A DNA stretch of 64,000 nt from Acidobacteriota bacterium (GTDB lineage: Bacteria; Acidobacteriota; Terriglobia; Bryobacterales; Bryobacteraceae), in assembly GCA_018268935.1 (NCBI GenBank), contig JAFDVS010000057.1, positions 1-64,000 on the forward strand, given 5' to 3'. Below, one piece after another: positions 27,444-35,968 of the stretch. Position 1 is the first letter of the stretch; each line of letters begins with the position of its first letter. The position numbers and the translations under genes were made by a program. The notes under the pieces are model-generated. The model was not told where the DNA came from and ran no database searches. It saw only the letters and a list, made by a program, of their open reading frames with translations.

Positions 27444-28207
27444 CCGCGGAAGAACAGGCGCTCGGAATTGCGCGTGAGCAACCACTGTCTGTCGTCGTTA
27501 TTGAGAAACGGCAAGCCTTGGCGGATGAGGTCTACGGAGGCTTGATAGTTGTGCGGCGCGCGTGTCTGATAGGGCGCATCGCTGCCCCACAGCAAGCGCC
27601 GCGGTCCGTAGGTTTCGAACACCTGCCGGATCATGGGAGCGAGGTCCGTGTAGGGCGCCTGCTTCTTGCCCAATGCATAAAACGCCGACACCTTCACGTG
27701 CACGCGCGGATACTTCGCGAGTCCACACAAAGCTCGCACCTCGGCATCGACGATGGTTCCGGTAGCGCCAACGCGGCCCAGATGATCCACCGCCACCAGC
27801 GTGTCCCTGTGCCGCTCACACATTGCGGCCACCCACGGAAAGGCCTCCGGATTGATCAACGGGCAGATGGTCATCTTACGTTTGGCGGCGATGGTCCACA
27901 GGCGATTCATGCCGGCCCATTCGGTCCACGGTTGCTCTTTGCGCGCGGAGATGCGGAAGCCGCGCACGTGCTGTTTGTAGAGCGCGGCGATGGTTGCGTC
28001 GAGATCCGGCGCGTCTACATCCACAATCGCCACCGCGGAGAACACTCCGGGATACGCTTTCACCGCGGCCAGCATGTGGGAATTGTCGAACTTGCTGCCG
28101 CCGGGCTGGATGATGACGGTGCGCGTTACACCGGCCGCGCGGGCAATCGCCAGATGCTGTTCCGCCGTGTAATCGGGGAAGACGTGAATATGCGCGTCGA
28201 TCGTCAT
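27440..28207 (-). CDS. Amidohydrolase-2 family metal-dependent hydrolase
   Basis: A 255-residue TIM-barrel protein of the amidohydrolase-2 (PF04909-like) family. The metal-binding HxH is at the extreme N-terminus (MTIDAHIHVFPD), DHLG supplies a further His near residue 140, and the conserved catalytic Asp is in LLWGSDAPYQTR near 205. It has no signal peptide, so it acts in the cytoplasm. Relatives include decarboxylases and lactone hydrolases of aromatic or sugar catabolism; the substrate cannot be told. It is 20 bases from the divergently transcribed PKD-domain gene. Confidence 0.85.
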   Translation of the reverse strand: MTIDAHIHVFPDYTAEQHLAIARAAGVTRTVIIQPGGSKFDNSHMLAAVKAYPGVFSAVAIVDVDAPDLDATIAALYKQHVRGFRISARKEQPWTEWAGMNRLWTIAAKRKMTICPLINPEAFPWVAAMCERHRDTLVAVDHLGRVGATGTIVDAEVRALCGLAKYPRVHVKVSAFYALGKKQAPYTDLAPMIRQVFETYGPRRLLWGSDAPYQTRAPHNYQASVDLIRQGLPFLNNDDRQWLLTRNSERLFFRG

Positions 28208-28227
28208 AGACTGGTGGGACCACCATC

Positions 28228-29286
28228 ATGACACCGTTGCTGTTGCTTCTGCTGGCCCCGCTCGGGGCATTGGAACGCCCCGGCGTGGAATACAAGATCT
28301 ACCAGTTCCCCGCGAACCAGATTCCCCGCATCGACGGCAAAGCGGATGATTGGGCCATGGTGCCGCAGGCGTACAACATCGGCATCGATCAGTTGAAGGA
28401 GACAGTAAAGGGGCTCGGCTTCAAGTTCGACAAGAAGGATCTCGATGTGAACGTCAAGGTGGGTTGGGTGAAGGGACTCAACCGGCTCTACTTCCTCTAC
28501 GAGGCCTATGACGATTATTGGGATTTCCGCCGTGCCGACCGGCACAACGACATCTTTGAGGTTGTGGTGGATGGCGATTTGTCGGGCGGGCCGTTGATCG
28601 CGGGAATGCATCCGAATACAGGCATCGATAAGGGTGACGCGTTCTTCAATTTCCACGGAGTGCATGCGCAGAACTATCACATCTTCACGCCCGCACCCGA
28701 TCGCGACTGGGTCTTTGTTTGGGGCGCACAGCCGTGGCTCAAGCGCCTGCCTTACGCCAACGCCGCTTATCAATACAACTTCCGTCACGGCGAAAGTGGG
28801 AAGTTGACGCTGGAATTTTTCATCACTCCTTTTGATTACGCGCCTTACGATGGCCCGTCGCGCGCGGTGGAGTCGCAGCTCACGGAGAACAAGATTATTG
28901 GGCTCTCGTGGGCGGTGCTCGATTACGACAATGTGGATGCGAAGGACTACGACGGCTTCTGGAATCTTTCCCACAAGACGACGATGTTCGGCAATGCCAG
29001 CGATCTGGTGGCCTTCCGGCTCATGCCATTGGAGCAGCGGAAGGCATTGCAAGCCGCGTGGAGTTTCCGCGTCATCGACATGAACCGACGGCTGGTGGCC
29101 TTTCAGGACGAATCGGAAGGCCGCGTGGAGCGCTGGTTGTGGACGTTCGGCGATGGCGCGACATCCACGGAGCAGCATCCGCAACACGTGTACAAGGAAG
29201 CCGGTGAGTACGTCATCACGCTGGAAGTGGAAGGGCCGCAGGGCAAATCCCGCTGGACGAAAGTACGCGACGTCGTGCTGCGGTGA
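28228..29286 (+). CDS. Exported protein with CBM9-like and PKD domains
   Basis: A 352-residue protein with a short signal peptide (MTPLLLLLLAPLGALE). The middle part (about residues 28-255) resembles family-9 carbohydrate-binding-like domains (PRIDGKADDWA; RLYFLYEAYDDYWDFRR; DIFEVVVDGDLSGG). A PKD domain occupies about 272-350, with the diagnostic WTFGDGATSTEQHPQHVYKE. Both domains are typical of secreted polysaccharide-active proteins, but no catalytic motif is evident. A -10-like TAGACT lies at 28207-28212. It is 13 bases upstream of the aldo/keto reductase-like gene. Confidence 0.82.
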   Translation: MTPLLLLLLAPLGALERPGVEYKIYQFPANQIPRIDGKADDWAMVPQAYNIGIDQLKETVKGLGFKFDKKDLDVNVKVGWVKGLNRLYFLYEAYDDYWDFRRADRHNDIFEVVVDGDLSGGPLIAGMHPNTGIDKGDAFFNFHGVHAQNYHIFTPAPDRDWVFVWGAQPWLKRLPYANAAYQYNFRHGESGKLTLEFFITPFDYAPYDGPSRAVESQLTENKIIGLSWAVLDYDNVDAKDYDGFWNLSHKTTMFGNASDLVAFRLMPLEQRKALQAAWSFRVIDMNRRLVAFQDESEGRVERWLWTFGDGATSTEQHPQHVYKEAGEYVITLEVEGPQGKSRWTKVRDVVLR

Positions 29287-29292
29287 TAGCAT
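29287..29292 (+). promoter_or_regulatory. Candidate -10 box for a leaderless transcript
   Basis: TAGCAT ends 7 bases before the ATG at 29300, directly after the stop of the PKD gene. No Shine-Dalgarno is present. Confidence 0.35.
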
Positions 29293-29299
29293 AAATCGC

Positions 29300-30388
29300 A
29301 TGTGCCCTCGCACTTTGTCCCGACGCGCTTTTCTCGCCGCCGCAGCCGCGGTGCGCTTGTCCGCTGCTCCCGCAGTGAAGGAAATCCGCCGTGGCGGAAT
29401 GGTGTACCGGCAACTCGGGCAGACGGATTTGTATGTGTCGCTGCTCTCGTTCGGGTCGCACACGGACCCGAGATACAAGAAGAAAGTGGAGCAAGGCAAT
29501 GTGCTGCAGGAAGAGGGCCAGCAGCAGCGCGACCGCTTGATTGCGAAAGCGCTCGATCGCGGCGTGAACATGGTCGACACGTATGAGAACGAAGGCCAGT
29601 GGGAACCTGTGTCGAAGTTGGTGAAATCGCGCCGGAACAAGGTGCTGGTTTCGCTCTGCCGCCAGTGGCCGATGTTCGTCGGTGAAAATATCGACCGCGC
29701 GGCTAAGATGTATGGGCACGTCGATCTTTACCGCATCTATCTTGGCGAAGGCGACAATGTGGACGCGAAGGCCATCGCGGATTGGGATGTGCTGCGCAAA
29801 GCGAAGGAAGCGGGCAAAGTGCGCGCCATCGGCATTTCCACGCATGATGAACGAATCATGCTGAGCGCGTTGCGCGAGTTCGAGGGGCTTGATTACGTCA
29901 TGTTCCCTTACAACTTCATTCATGCGCGCGCCGATTACTCACAGTTCCTGCCGGAGGCCATTGAGCGCAAAGTGGGCCTCATCGCGATCAAGCCTTTGGC
30001 CGCCGGCTCCATCGTGCGGCTTGATCCGAGCGTGCCGCAGACCACGCAACCGGAGCGCGATTTCGTGCAGCTCTATCAGGCGAAGTACAGGCCACTGCTG
30101 CCTTCCGTGGTGGCCGATCTCACCAAGAGCTTGAAGCGGCTGCCCGATGAATCGCTGTGCCAGGCGGCGCTGCGCTTCATCTATTCCAACAAACATTTCG
30201 CCGCGGCCATGCCCGGCATGTTCGAAGAATCGACGTTTGAAGACAACTACGCGGGGCTCACCCGGCATCTGGAATTGAGCCGCGACGAGCATGCCGCGCT
30301 CGACGCTGCCGGCCGTCTGGCCGCCTCTTCCGCCGGACAATGGCTGCCGCGGCATTATCAATGGCTCGACAAAAATTGGCGTTCCTGA
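29300..30388 (+). CDS. Tat-exported aldo/keto reductase-like protein
   Basis: A 362-residue protein. The ATG at 29300 starts a twin-arginine signal (SRRAFLAAAAAV); in-frame codons upstream lie inside the previous gene. The aldo/keto reductase barrel is recognisable from YRQLGQTDLYVSLLSFGSHT, VNMVDTYENEG and LYRIYLGEGDN, plus a C-terminal GKVRAIGISTHD and a MFPYNFI strand. The usual catalytic Lys (normally in a ..TK segment) and the His after DLY appear replaced here (VLVSLCRQ and LYRIYLG), so it may be non-catalytic or differently tuned. It overlaps the next gene by 28 bases. Confidence 0.8.
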   Translation: MCPRTLSRRAFLAAAAAVRLSAAPAVKEIRRGGMVYRQLGQTDLYVSLLSFGSHTDPRYKKKVEQGNVLQEEGQQQRDRLIAKALDRGVNMVDTYENEGQWEPVSKLVKSRRNKVLVSLCRQWPMFVGENIDRAAKMYGHVDLYRIYLGEGDNVDAKAIADWDVLRKAKEAGKVRAIGISTHDERIMLSALREFEGLDYVMFPYNFIHARADYSQFLPEAIERKVGLIAIKPLAAGSIVRLDPSVPQTTQPERDFVQLYQAKYRPLLPSVVADLTKSLKRLPDESLCQAALRFIYSNKHFAAAMPGMFEESTFEDNYAGLTRHLELSRDEHAALDAAGRLAASSAGQWLPRHYQWLDKNWRS

Positions 30389-31650
30389 TCTTTTTCTTTC
30401 TTCCGCTGTTGGCAGTGGCGCAGCAGACGGCGCTGCAACAGGCTGGTGTCTGTTCGCGCTGCCACGTGGCGCAGGTGCTGGAATGGTCGGCATCAAAGCA
30501 CACCGCGGCGGCGATTGCCTGTCAGAATTGCCATGGCCGCAGCGAAGGCCACGTGGTAAACGAACGCAACCAGGTGAAGCCGGACCGGTTGCCGCAGAAT
30601 CAAGCCATCGCTCCGTTTTGTGCATCGTGCCACAATGCCGGCTGCCCGAAGACCGGGCAGAAGGTGAATTGCCAGAGCTGCCATCATGTGCACGCTTTGT
30701 CGAATCCCAATGACCAGCGCATGCGCCCGGCCGAATCGCCGGAAGCGAAGACCTTCGCCGAGTACCGCCGGGTTATGGATCAGGCGGAAGGGCATGTCTC
30801 GCGCGGGCAGTGGGGGCAGGCTCGCGATGCATTGCAGGCAGCGATGAAATTGCGTCCAGGTGATGCGCGCGCGACGGCGCGAATGCGCATGGTGACGCGC
30901 CGGTTGAACCCCGTCATCCGAGGGTTCGCGGCAATCGGCAACGAATTCGATCCCGCCTCCGGGCTGCCGCTGCGGGTGCGCGTTGATGGTTTCGACATGG
31001 AGATGAGGCTGATGACGGCGGGCGATTTCGACATGGGGTCAGAGCGGCTTCCTAAGTCGCAGCCGGTTCATTCCGTGCGGATCGAGCCGTTCTACATTGC
31101 GGTAAACGAACTGACGCAGAAACTGTGGAGTGCACTCAGCGCGGAGAATCCGAGCATCCACAAGGGCGATGCACTGCCTGTTCACAACGTCTCCTGGGAT
31201 GACGCGCAGCAAGCCATCGCGAAGCTGAATGCGAAGATCGCCGGCGCAGGATTCCGGCTGCCCACGGAAGCCGAGTGGGAATCCGCCGCGCGCGGCGACA
31301 CCCCGTCCACAGCCAACGCATGGTTTCGCGACAACAGCGCCATCGCTACACAAGGCGCTTTCCGAGAGTCCAATGCTTACGCGCCGCGCCCTGTTGGGAC
31401 AAGGCAACCGAACGCGCGGGGGCTTTACGATCTGACGGGCAACATAGCGGAATGGTGTTCGTCTCTGTATCAACCCTACCCCTATGACGCGCGTGACGGG
31501 CGGGAATCCAGGGGACCTGGTCTGCGTGTGATTCGTGGCGGTGCGTACACGGACGGTCTGGACGCGCTCGATCCCGCGGCGCGCCACGCGGATCGGCCCA
31601 ATCGCCGGATTCCGTGGAATGGCGTGCGCCTCGCACGCACCGTGGAGTAA
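30361..31650 (+). CDS. Tetraheme cytochrome c fused to an FGE-sulfatase-like domain
   Basis: A 429-residue exported fusion. The ATG at 30361 begins the signal peptide (MARQKLAFLIFFFLPLLAVAQ). Four CxxCH heme-binding motifs follow (CSRCH, CQNCH, CASCH and CQSCH, residues about 31-120), as in tetraheme cytochromes of the c554/NrfH type. After a charged linker (about 130-205) comes a formylglycine-generating-enzyme-like domain: FDMGSERLPKSQPVHSV, RLPTEAEWESAARG and LTGNIAEWCSS, then RVIRGGAYTDG. The two catalytic cysteines of true FGE (in the segment after RGG) are absent here, so it is unlikely to activate sulfatases. The gene is in an operon-like run with aldo/keto reductase and metallophosphoesterase. 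Confidence 0.85.
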   Translation: MARQKLAFLIFFFLPLLAVAQQTALQQAGVCSRCHVAQVLEWSASKHTAAAIACQNCHGRSEGHVVNERNQVKPDRLPQNQAIAPFCASCHNAGCPKTGQKVNCQSCHHVHALSNPNDQRMRPAESPEAKTFAEYRRVMDQAEGHVSRGQWGQARDALQAAMKLRPGDARATARMRMVTRRLNPVIRGFAAIGNEFDPASGLPLRVRVDGFDMEMRLMTAGDFDMGSERLPKSQPVHSVRIEPFYIAVNELTQKLWSALSAENPSIHKGDALPVHNVSWDDAQQAIAKLNAKIAGAGFRLPTEAEWESAARGDTPSTANAWFRDNSAIATQGAFRESNAYAPRPVGTRQPNARGLYDLTGNIAEWCSSLYQPYPYDARDGRESRGPGLRVIRGGAYTDGLDALDPAARHADRPNRRIPWNGVRLARTVE

Positions 31651-31654
31651 TCGC

Positions 31655-32527
31655 ATGAGTCTCTCCCGCCGCGCCTGTCTCGCGGCCCTTGCTGTTCCGG
31701 CGCCGGCCACGCCTTCCGCGAACTTCACCTTCGTTCACGTCACTGACCTGCACATCCAACCCGAACTGCGCGCCACCGACGGAGTGAAGCAGTGCTTCGC
31801 CGCGATCAACAAAGTGCGTCCCGATTTCGTAATCGCGGGCGGCGACCTGGTGTTCGATGCATTGGCGGTGGGCCATGAACGCGCGCGCCTGCTGTTCGAT
31901 CTGTATCGCGACACCGCAAAGCGTATCGAAGCGCCGCTGCACAACACCATCGGCAACCACGATGTCTTTGGGCTCTACGAAAAGAGCGGCGTCGCCACCA
32001 CGCATGCGGCTTACGGCAAGCGCATGTACGAAGAATTGATCGGCCCGCGCTATTACTCATTCGATTTCGGCGGCTGGCATTTCGTCGTGCTCGATTCGAT
32101 CGGCCTCACACCGAATCGCACGTACATTGGCCACATCGACGAGGAGCAGATCGCATGGCTTGAGAGCGACCTGCGCAAGGCAGGAACCACGACACCGATC
32201 GTTGCCGTAACACATGTGCCGCTCTCCACTGGGTTCCTACAATGGATGACGCCGAAGCACGATGCCACCATGATCGTGGTGCAGAATGCCGCCCCCGTGC
32301 TGGAGCTGCTGCATCAGTACAACGTGAAAGCTGTACTGCAGGGGCACACGCACATCTGCGAAACGCTGGAGTATCGCGGCTGCCAGTACATCACGTCGGG
32401 TTCGGTGTGCGGGCAGTCGTGGCGCGGGCCGAAGCTCGGTGTTCACAAGGAAGGCTTCGGCATTCTCACCGTGCGCAATGGTGTGCTTTCCTACCGCTAT
32501 CAACCCTATGGGTTCCAGGCTGTTTGA
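31655..32527 (+). CDS. Tat-exported metallophosphoesterase
   Basis: A 290-residue calcineurin-like phosphoesterase, starting four bases after the previous stop. An RR signal (MSLSRRACLAALAVPAPATP) targets the Tat pathway. All binuclear metal motifs are in order: HVTDLHI (DxH) near 28, GGDLVFD (GD) near 62, IGNHDV (GNHD) near 95, THVPLS near 190 and LQGHTHI (GHTH) near 232. Proteins of this shape hydrolyse phosphomonoesters or diesters in the periplasm, often in phosphorus scavenging. It probably belongs to the operon that begins at 29300. Confidence 0.9.
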   Translation: MSLSRRACLAALAVPAPATPSANFTFVHVTDLHIQPELRATDGVKQCFAAINKVRPDFVIAGGDLVFDALAVGHERARLLFDLYRDTAKRIEAPLHNTIGNHDVFGLYEKSGVATTHAAYGKRMYEELIGPRYYSFDFGGWHFVVLDSIGLTPNRTYIGHIDEEQIAWLESDLRKAGTTTPIVAVTHVPLSTGFLQWMTPKHDATMIVVQNAAPVLELLHQYNVKAVLQGHTHICETLEYRGCQYITSGSVCGQSWRGPKLGVHKEGFGILTVRNGVLSYRYQPYGFQAV

Positions 32528-32533
32528 TACGCT
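32528..32533 (+). promoter_or_regulatory. Candidate -10 box for a leaderless transcript
   Basis: TACGCT, within TTTGATACGCT, ends 6 bases before the ATG at 32540. An almost identical TTTGCTACGCT precedes the gene at 45749. Confidence 0.4.
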
Positions 32534-32539
32534 GAACCA

Positions 32540-33769
32540 ATGAACCGGCGTACTTTCCTTGCTTCTACTACTGCCCTTGCAGCCGCGGCGCAATCCGCGG
32601 CCCCGAAAAAGATCGCAGCCATCATCACCGAATACCGTCCGAACTCGCATGCCGATGTCATCGTGGGCAAGTATCTGGAAGGCTTCAATCAGGACGCGCG
32701 GCCTCCTTATCCAGCGAACAAAGTGGTGTCGATGTTCACCGAGCAGGTGCCGAAGGCCGACATGAGCCGCGAGATGTCGCGCAAGTACAATGTGCCGATC
32801 CATCGCACTGTGTACGATGCTCTGACGCTCGGCACATCGCGCCTGGCTGTGGATGGCGTGCTGCTCATCGGCGAGCACGGCGATTACCCATCAAACGACA
32901 AGGAACAGAAACTCTATCCGCGCTATGACATGTTCCTCAAGATCACCGATGTGTTCCGCGAGACCGGGCGCAGCGTGCCGGTGTTCAACGACAAACATCT
33001 TTCGTGGAACTGGCGGCAGGCCAAGCGCATGGTGGACATTTCGAAGGAGCTGAAGTTCCCCATGCTCGCGGGTTCGTCCGCGCCCGTTGCGTGGCGCATT
33101 CCGGCGGTGGACGCGCCCGTTGGCGCAGAACAATCGCATGCCGTGGCGATCTCTTACAGCGGCCTCGATATTTATGGCTTCCACGTGCTGGAGTCGCTGC
33201 AGTGCCTCACGGAGCGGCGTAAGGGCGGAGAAACAGGCGTGCGCTCCGTGCAATGCCTGGAACGCGATGATTGCTGGCGCTTCGTCGATCAGAACGGCTG
33301 GGTGAAGCGGCTCTTTGAAAAATCGCTGACGCACAGCAAGACGCGGAAGCCTGGCGATCCGAAGCAACTGGTGAAGTCACCGGCTGTGTTTGTCATCGAC
33401 TATAACGATGGACTGAAAGCCGCGGCATTTCTGCTCACGGGGCTGGTGGAAGATTTCACCGCGGCCGTCGATGTGAAGGGTCAGGCCGAGCCCGTCTCCA
33501 TGCTGATGCACCTGCAACCGGGGAAGCCGCATCATCACTTCGGCTGCCTGGTGAAGAACATCGAGATCATGTTTTCCACCGGCAAGCCGCCGTATCCGGT
33601 GGAGCGCACGATGCTCACCAGCGGTATCCTCGACTTCGCCCTGGAATCGCGCATCCAGGGGCACAAGAAACTGGATACGCCGGAACTGGCGAAGGTACGT
33701 TATCAGCGGGCAAACGCTTCGCACTTCTGCCCGAAGGGTTGGGGGCCGGACGGCAAGCGCCTCGACTAG
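32540..33769 (+). CDS. Tat-exported conserved protein of unknown function
   Basis: A 409-residue protein with a twin-arginine signal (MNRRTFLASTTALAAAAQ). No enzyme family is recognised. A repeated signature is seen in KIAAIITEYRPNSHADVIVGK at the start, VDGVLLIGEHGDYPSND near 107, and HLSWNWRQAKRMVDISKEL near 155. The first half resembles a periplasmic Rossmann-like fold. Later parts contain KPHHHFGCLVKNIEIMF. Similar sequences are widespread in Acidobacteria and Planctomycetes by my memory, but I cannot name a function. The stop overlaps that of the convergent sulfatase gene (CTAG). Confidence 0.75.
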   Translation: MNRRTFLASTTALAAAAQSAAPKKIAAIITEYRPNSHADVIVGKYLEGFNQDARPPYPANKVVSMFTEQVPKADMSREMSRKYNVPIHRTVYDALTLGTSRLAVDGVLLIGEHGDYPSNDKEQKLYPRYDMFLKITDVFRETGRSVPVFNDKHLSWNWRQAKRMVDISKELKFPMLAGSSAPVAWRIPAVDAPVGAEQSHAVAISYSGLDIYGFHVLESLQCLTERRKGGETGVRSVQCLERDDCWRFVDQNGWVKRLFEKSLTHSKTRKPGDPKQLVKSPAVFVIDYNDGLKAAAFLLTGLVEDFTAAVDVKGQAEPVSMLMHLQPGKPHHHFGCLVKNIEIMFSTGKPPYPVERTMLTSGILDFALESRIQGHKKLDTPELAKVRYQRANASHFCPKGWGPDGKRLD

Positions 33770-35325
33770 TCGCCAGCGCCGGCGCGTCCGCCTTCCATCG
33801 GCAATGTCCACGCGGGTCCGGGTGCGCCTTTCGCTTCCTTCACCAATTCGCCGCAGCGTCGACGGAGCGTGTCCAGCACCGCGCGGCGCGAACCCGCGAG
33901 GTTGTCTTTTTCTTGCGGGTCTTCGCGCAGGTGGAACAGCTCTTCATGCACGGGCTGTTCCCCGCGGATGGAAGCCTCCAGCGTGTCCGCATAGGGATAC
34001 GCGGTCTTGCTGCCTTCGGGGAATCGACGGAAATAGCGCACATACTTCCAATCGTGGTTGCGCACGCATTCCACCCGCGGATACTCCTGATCGGTGAACA
34101 GGTTTTCGCAGAACACGTCTTTGCGCCACCCGGAAGCGTCGCCGCGCAGCAGCCCAGCCATGCTGCGGCCCTGCATCGACGGCGGCACCCGTTCGCCGCA
34201 CAGCGACAGGATGGTCGGGCCCACGTCGGCGGGAACGACAAAGTCGCGTGATTCACGCGCCTGCTTCGGTAGTCGAGGATCGTAGACGATCATCGGTATA
34301 TGAATCGATTCCTCATAGAGCAGCGCCTTGCCGCCCAGCCCATGTTCGCCATGAAACAGCCCGTGATCGGAGGCAAACACAATCACCGTGTTTTGTTCCA
34401 GCCCAAGCCGGCGCAGTTGGTCCACCAGCGCGCCTACTACATTGTCGATTCCCGTCACCGTCTGGCAGGTGCGGATCTGCATTTCACGCATCGTTTCCGG
34501 TGTTTTCACGTAGCTGTAAGAAGGAATGAACTCGCCGCTGTATACCGCGCGCGGAATCTTGGCGCGCATCGCGGCATCCTTCGCCGACACGTACGTCGCG
34601 GGCAGCTTTAATTCGCCGGCGCGGTCTCGATACGCGGTGCGATACAACTCCGGGTCGGATGGCAATAGCCGCATCGAATTGGTGCTGGCCGAATGGGGCA
34701 GGTTGAAACAGAGGGACAATGCGAACGGAGTCCCGCCAGGCCGGCGCTTCAGGAACTCGCTGGCCGCCAGAAACTGATCGCCGGGGGTGAGGAAGTTCGC
34801 AGCGCCTTCCAGCAGCACTTCCGGCTGCGTGGTTGCTTTCGCGTTGCGATACACGGGGTGGCGGTCTTTCGGATAGAACTGAATGTGCCCGTGGTTGCCG
34901 TACCAGTAGTCGAACTGGCGCTCCATATGGCCGCTCGCGTAGCCGCCCAGTCCGATGGGCGTATGATTCTTTCCGACATAGCCAGTGAAGTAGCCGGCCT
35001 TGCGCAGCAGCGAAGGATAGGACAACGCGAACGCATCGGGATGCACGGAAGATTGGGAATTGAAATTGACACCGTGCTTGCGCTCCCACTGGCCCAGCAG
35101 GTAACAGGTGCGGCTGGGTGTACAAATCGGGCTGGTGGCGAACGCATTGCGGAACAGCGTGCCACGCGCGGCCAGCGCATCGATGTGCGGCGTCTTCACC
35201 ACCGGGTGGCCCATGCAGCCCAGATAGTCCGACCGATGATCGTCGGTGAGCACGAACAGCACATTTGGTTTGCTGCCGCTCATTGCAGCAGCGGCGGCGG
35301 CTCCTAGAAACGTTCTTCGTAACAT
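33766..35325 (-). CDS. Tat-exported sulfatase (Cys-type)
   Basis: A 519-residue sulfatase. The ATG at 35325 begins a Tat signal (MLRRTFLGAAAAAAMSGS); a TTG two codons upstream is less likely. The catalytic C-x-P-S-R is in SPICTPSRTCYLLGQ near residue 68. Other sulfatase motifs: VLFVLTDDHRSD near 24 and VIVFASDHGLFHGEHGL near 295. The active-site Cys must be converted to formylglycine by a true FGE, which is not in this window. Sulfatases of this type release sulfate from polysaccharides or other esters. It converges on the unknown Tat protein with overlapping stops. Confidence 0.9.
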   Translation of the reverse strand: MLRRTFLGAAAAAAMSGSKPNVLFVLTDDHRSDYLGCMGHPVVKTPHIDALAARGTLFRNAFATSPICTPSRTCYLLGQWERKHGVNFNSQSSVHPDAFALSYPSLLRKAGYFTGYVGKNHTPIGLGGYASGHMERQFDYWYGNHGHIQFYPKDRHPVYRNAKATTQPEVLLEGAANFLTPGDQFLAASEFLKRRPGGTPFALSLCFNLPHSASTNSMRLLPSDPELYRTAYRDRAGELKLPATYVSAKDAAMRAKIPRAVYSGEFIPSYSYVKTPETMREMQIRTCQTVTGIDNVVGALVDQLRRLGLEQNTVIVFASDHGLFHGEHGLGGKALLYEESIHIPMIVYDPRLPKQARESRDFVVPADVGPTILSLCGERVPPSMQGRSMAGLLRGDASGWRKDVFCENLFTDQEYPRVECVRNHDWKYVRYFRRFPEGSKTAYPYADTLEASIRGEQPVHEELFHLREDPQEKDNLAGSRRAVLDTLRRRCGELVKEAKGAPGPAWTLPMEGGRAGAGD

Positions 35326-35422
35326 AAGCAACCCATCACCATATCATCGGCCGCGCCGCCTTCACCGAACTTTCGCCGGAAGTTCACGAAATCGTAAGGA
35401 GTAATGAAGACACTCAAAGCAG

Positions 35423-35968
35423 ATGAGCGCACCCATGACGCAACAAAGCATCCTGTCGTTCATTGAGAGCCGCGACATGCGCATCATGCAGCGCGTGCAT
35501 CGGTGGAAAGCGCCGTTGTGGATCCGCCAATGGATGCTCTGCGCGACGCGCGGGGGGGACGGTTGGCTGTGGTACATCATCGGCACAGCGATCCTGGTCT
35601 TCGGAGGCCCCCCCGGGCGTCACGCGGTGGCCGAATCTTCCTTTGCCGCCACCATCGGCATTTTTCTCTTCCTCTGGTTGAAGCGAACCACGGGCCGCAG
35701 ACGCCCCTGCGCGATTGAGCCACACTGCTGGGCTTCGCTGTTGCCGCCGGATCAGTTTTCGTTCCCCTCGGGGCATACGATTACGGCGTTCGCGGTGAGC
35801 CTCCCGCTGATGATTCACTTTCCGGAACTCGCTCCGCCGCTGCTGTTCTGCGCACTGAGCGTTGCCATTTCGCGCATCCTGCTGGGCATGCACTTCTTGA
35901 GCGATGTGGTGGCGGGAGCGCTGCTGGGCGCGCTGCTCGGCTACAGCGCGCACTCCCTGGTTGCCTGA
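35423..35968 (+). CDS. PAP2-family phosphatase
   Basis: A 181-residue membrane phosphatase with the three PAP2 signatures in order: KRTTGRRRP (KxxxxxxRP) near residue 88, FPSGHT (PSGH) near 113, and SRILLGMHFLSD (SRxxxxxHxxxD) near 152. Several hydrophobic helices separate them (for example WYIIGTAILVFGG). PAP2 enzymes dephosphorylate lipid phosphates such as phosphatidate or undecaprenyl pyrophosphate. The stop and the next ATG overlap by one base (TGATG), so it is coupled to the acyltransferase gene, which points to phospholipid metabolism. Confidence 0.9.
   Translation: MSAPMTQQSILSFIESRDMRIMQRVHRWKAPLWIRQWMLCATRGGDGWLWYIIGTAILVFGGPPGRHAVAESSFAATIGIFLFLWLKRTTGRRRPCAIEPHCWASLLPPDQFSFPSGHTITAFAVSLPLMIHFPELAPPLLFCALSVAISRILLGMHFLSDVVAGALLGALLGYSAHSLVA

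Noticed and set aside
30361..31650. Idea that this protein is the maturase for the local sulfatases
   Set aside because: The FGE-like part has no cysteine at the catalytic positions and is fused to heme domains.
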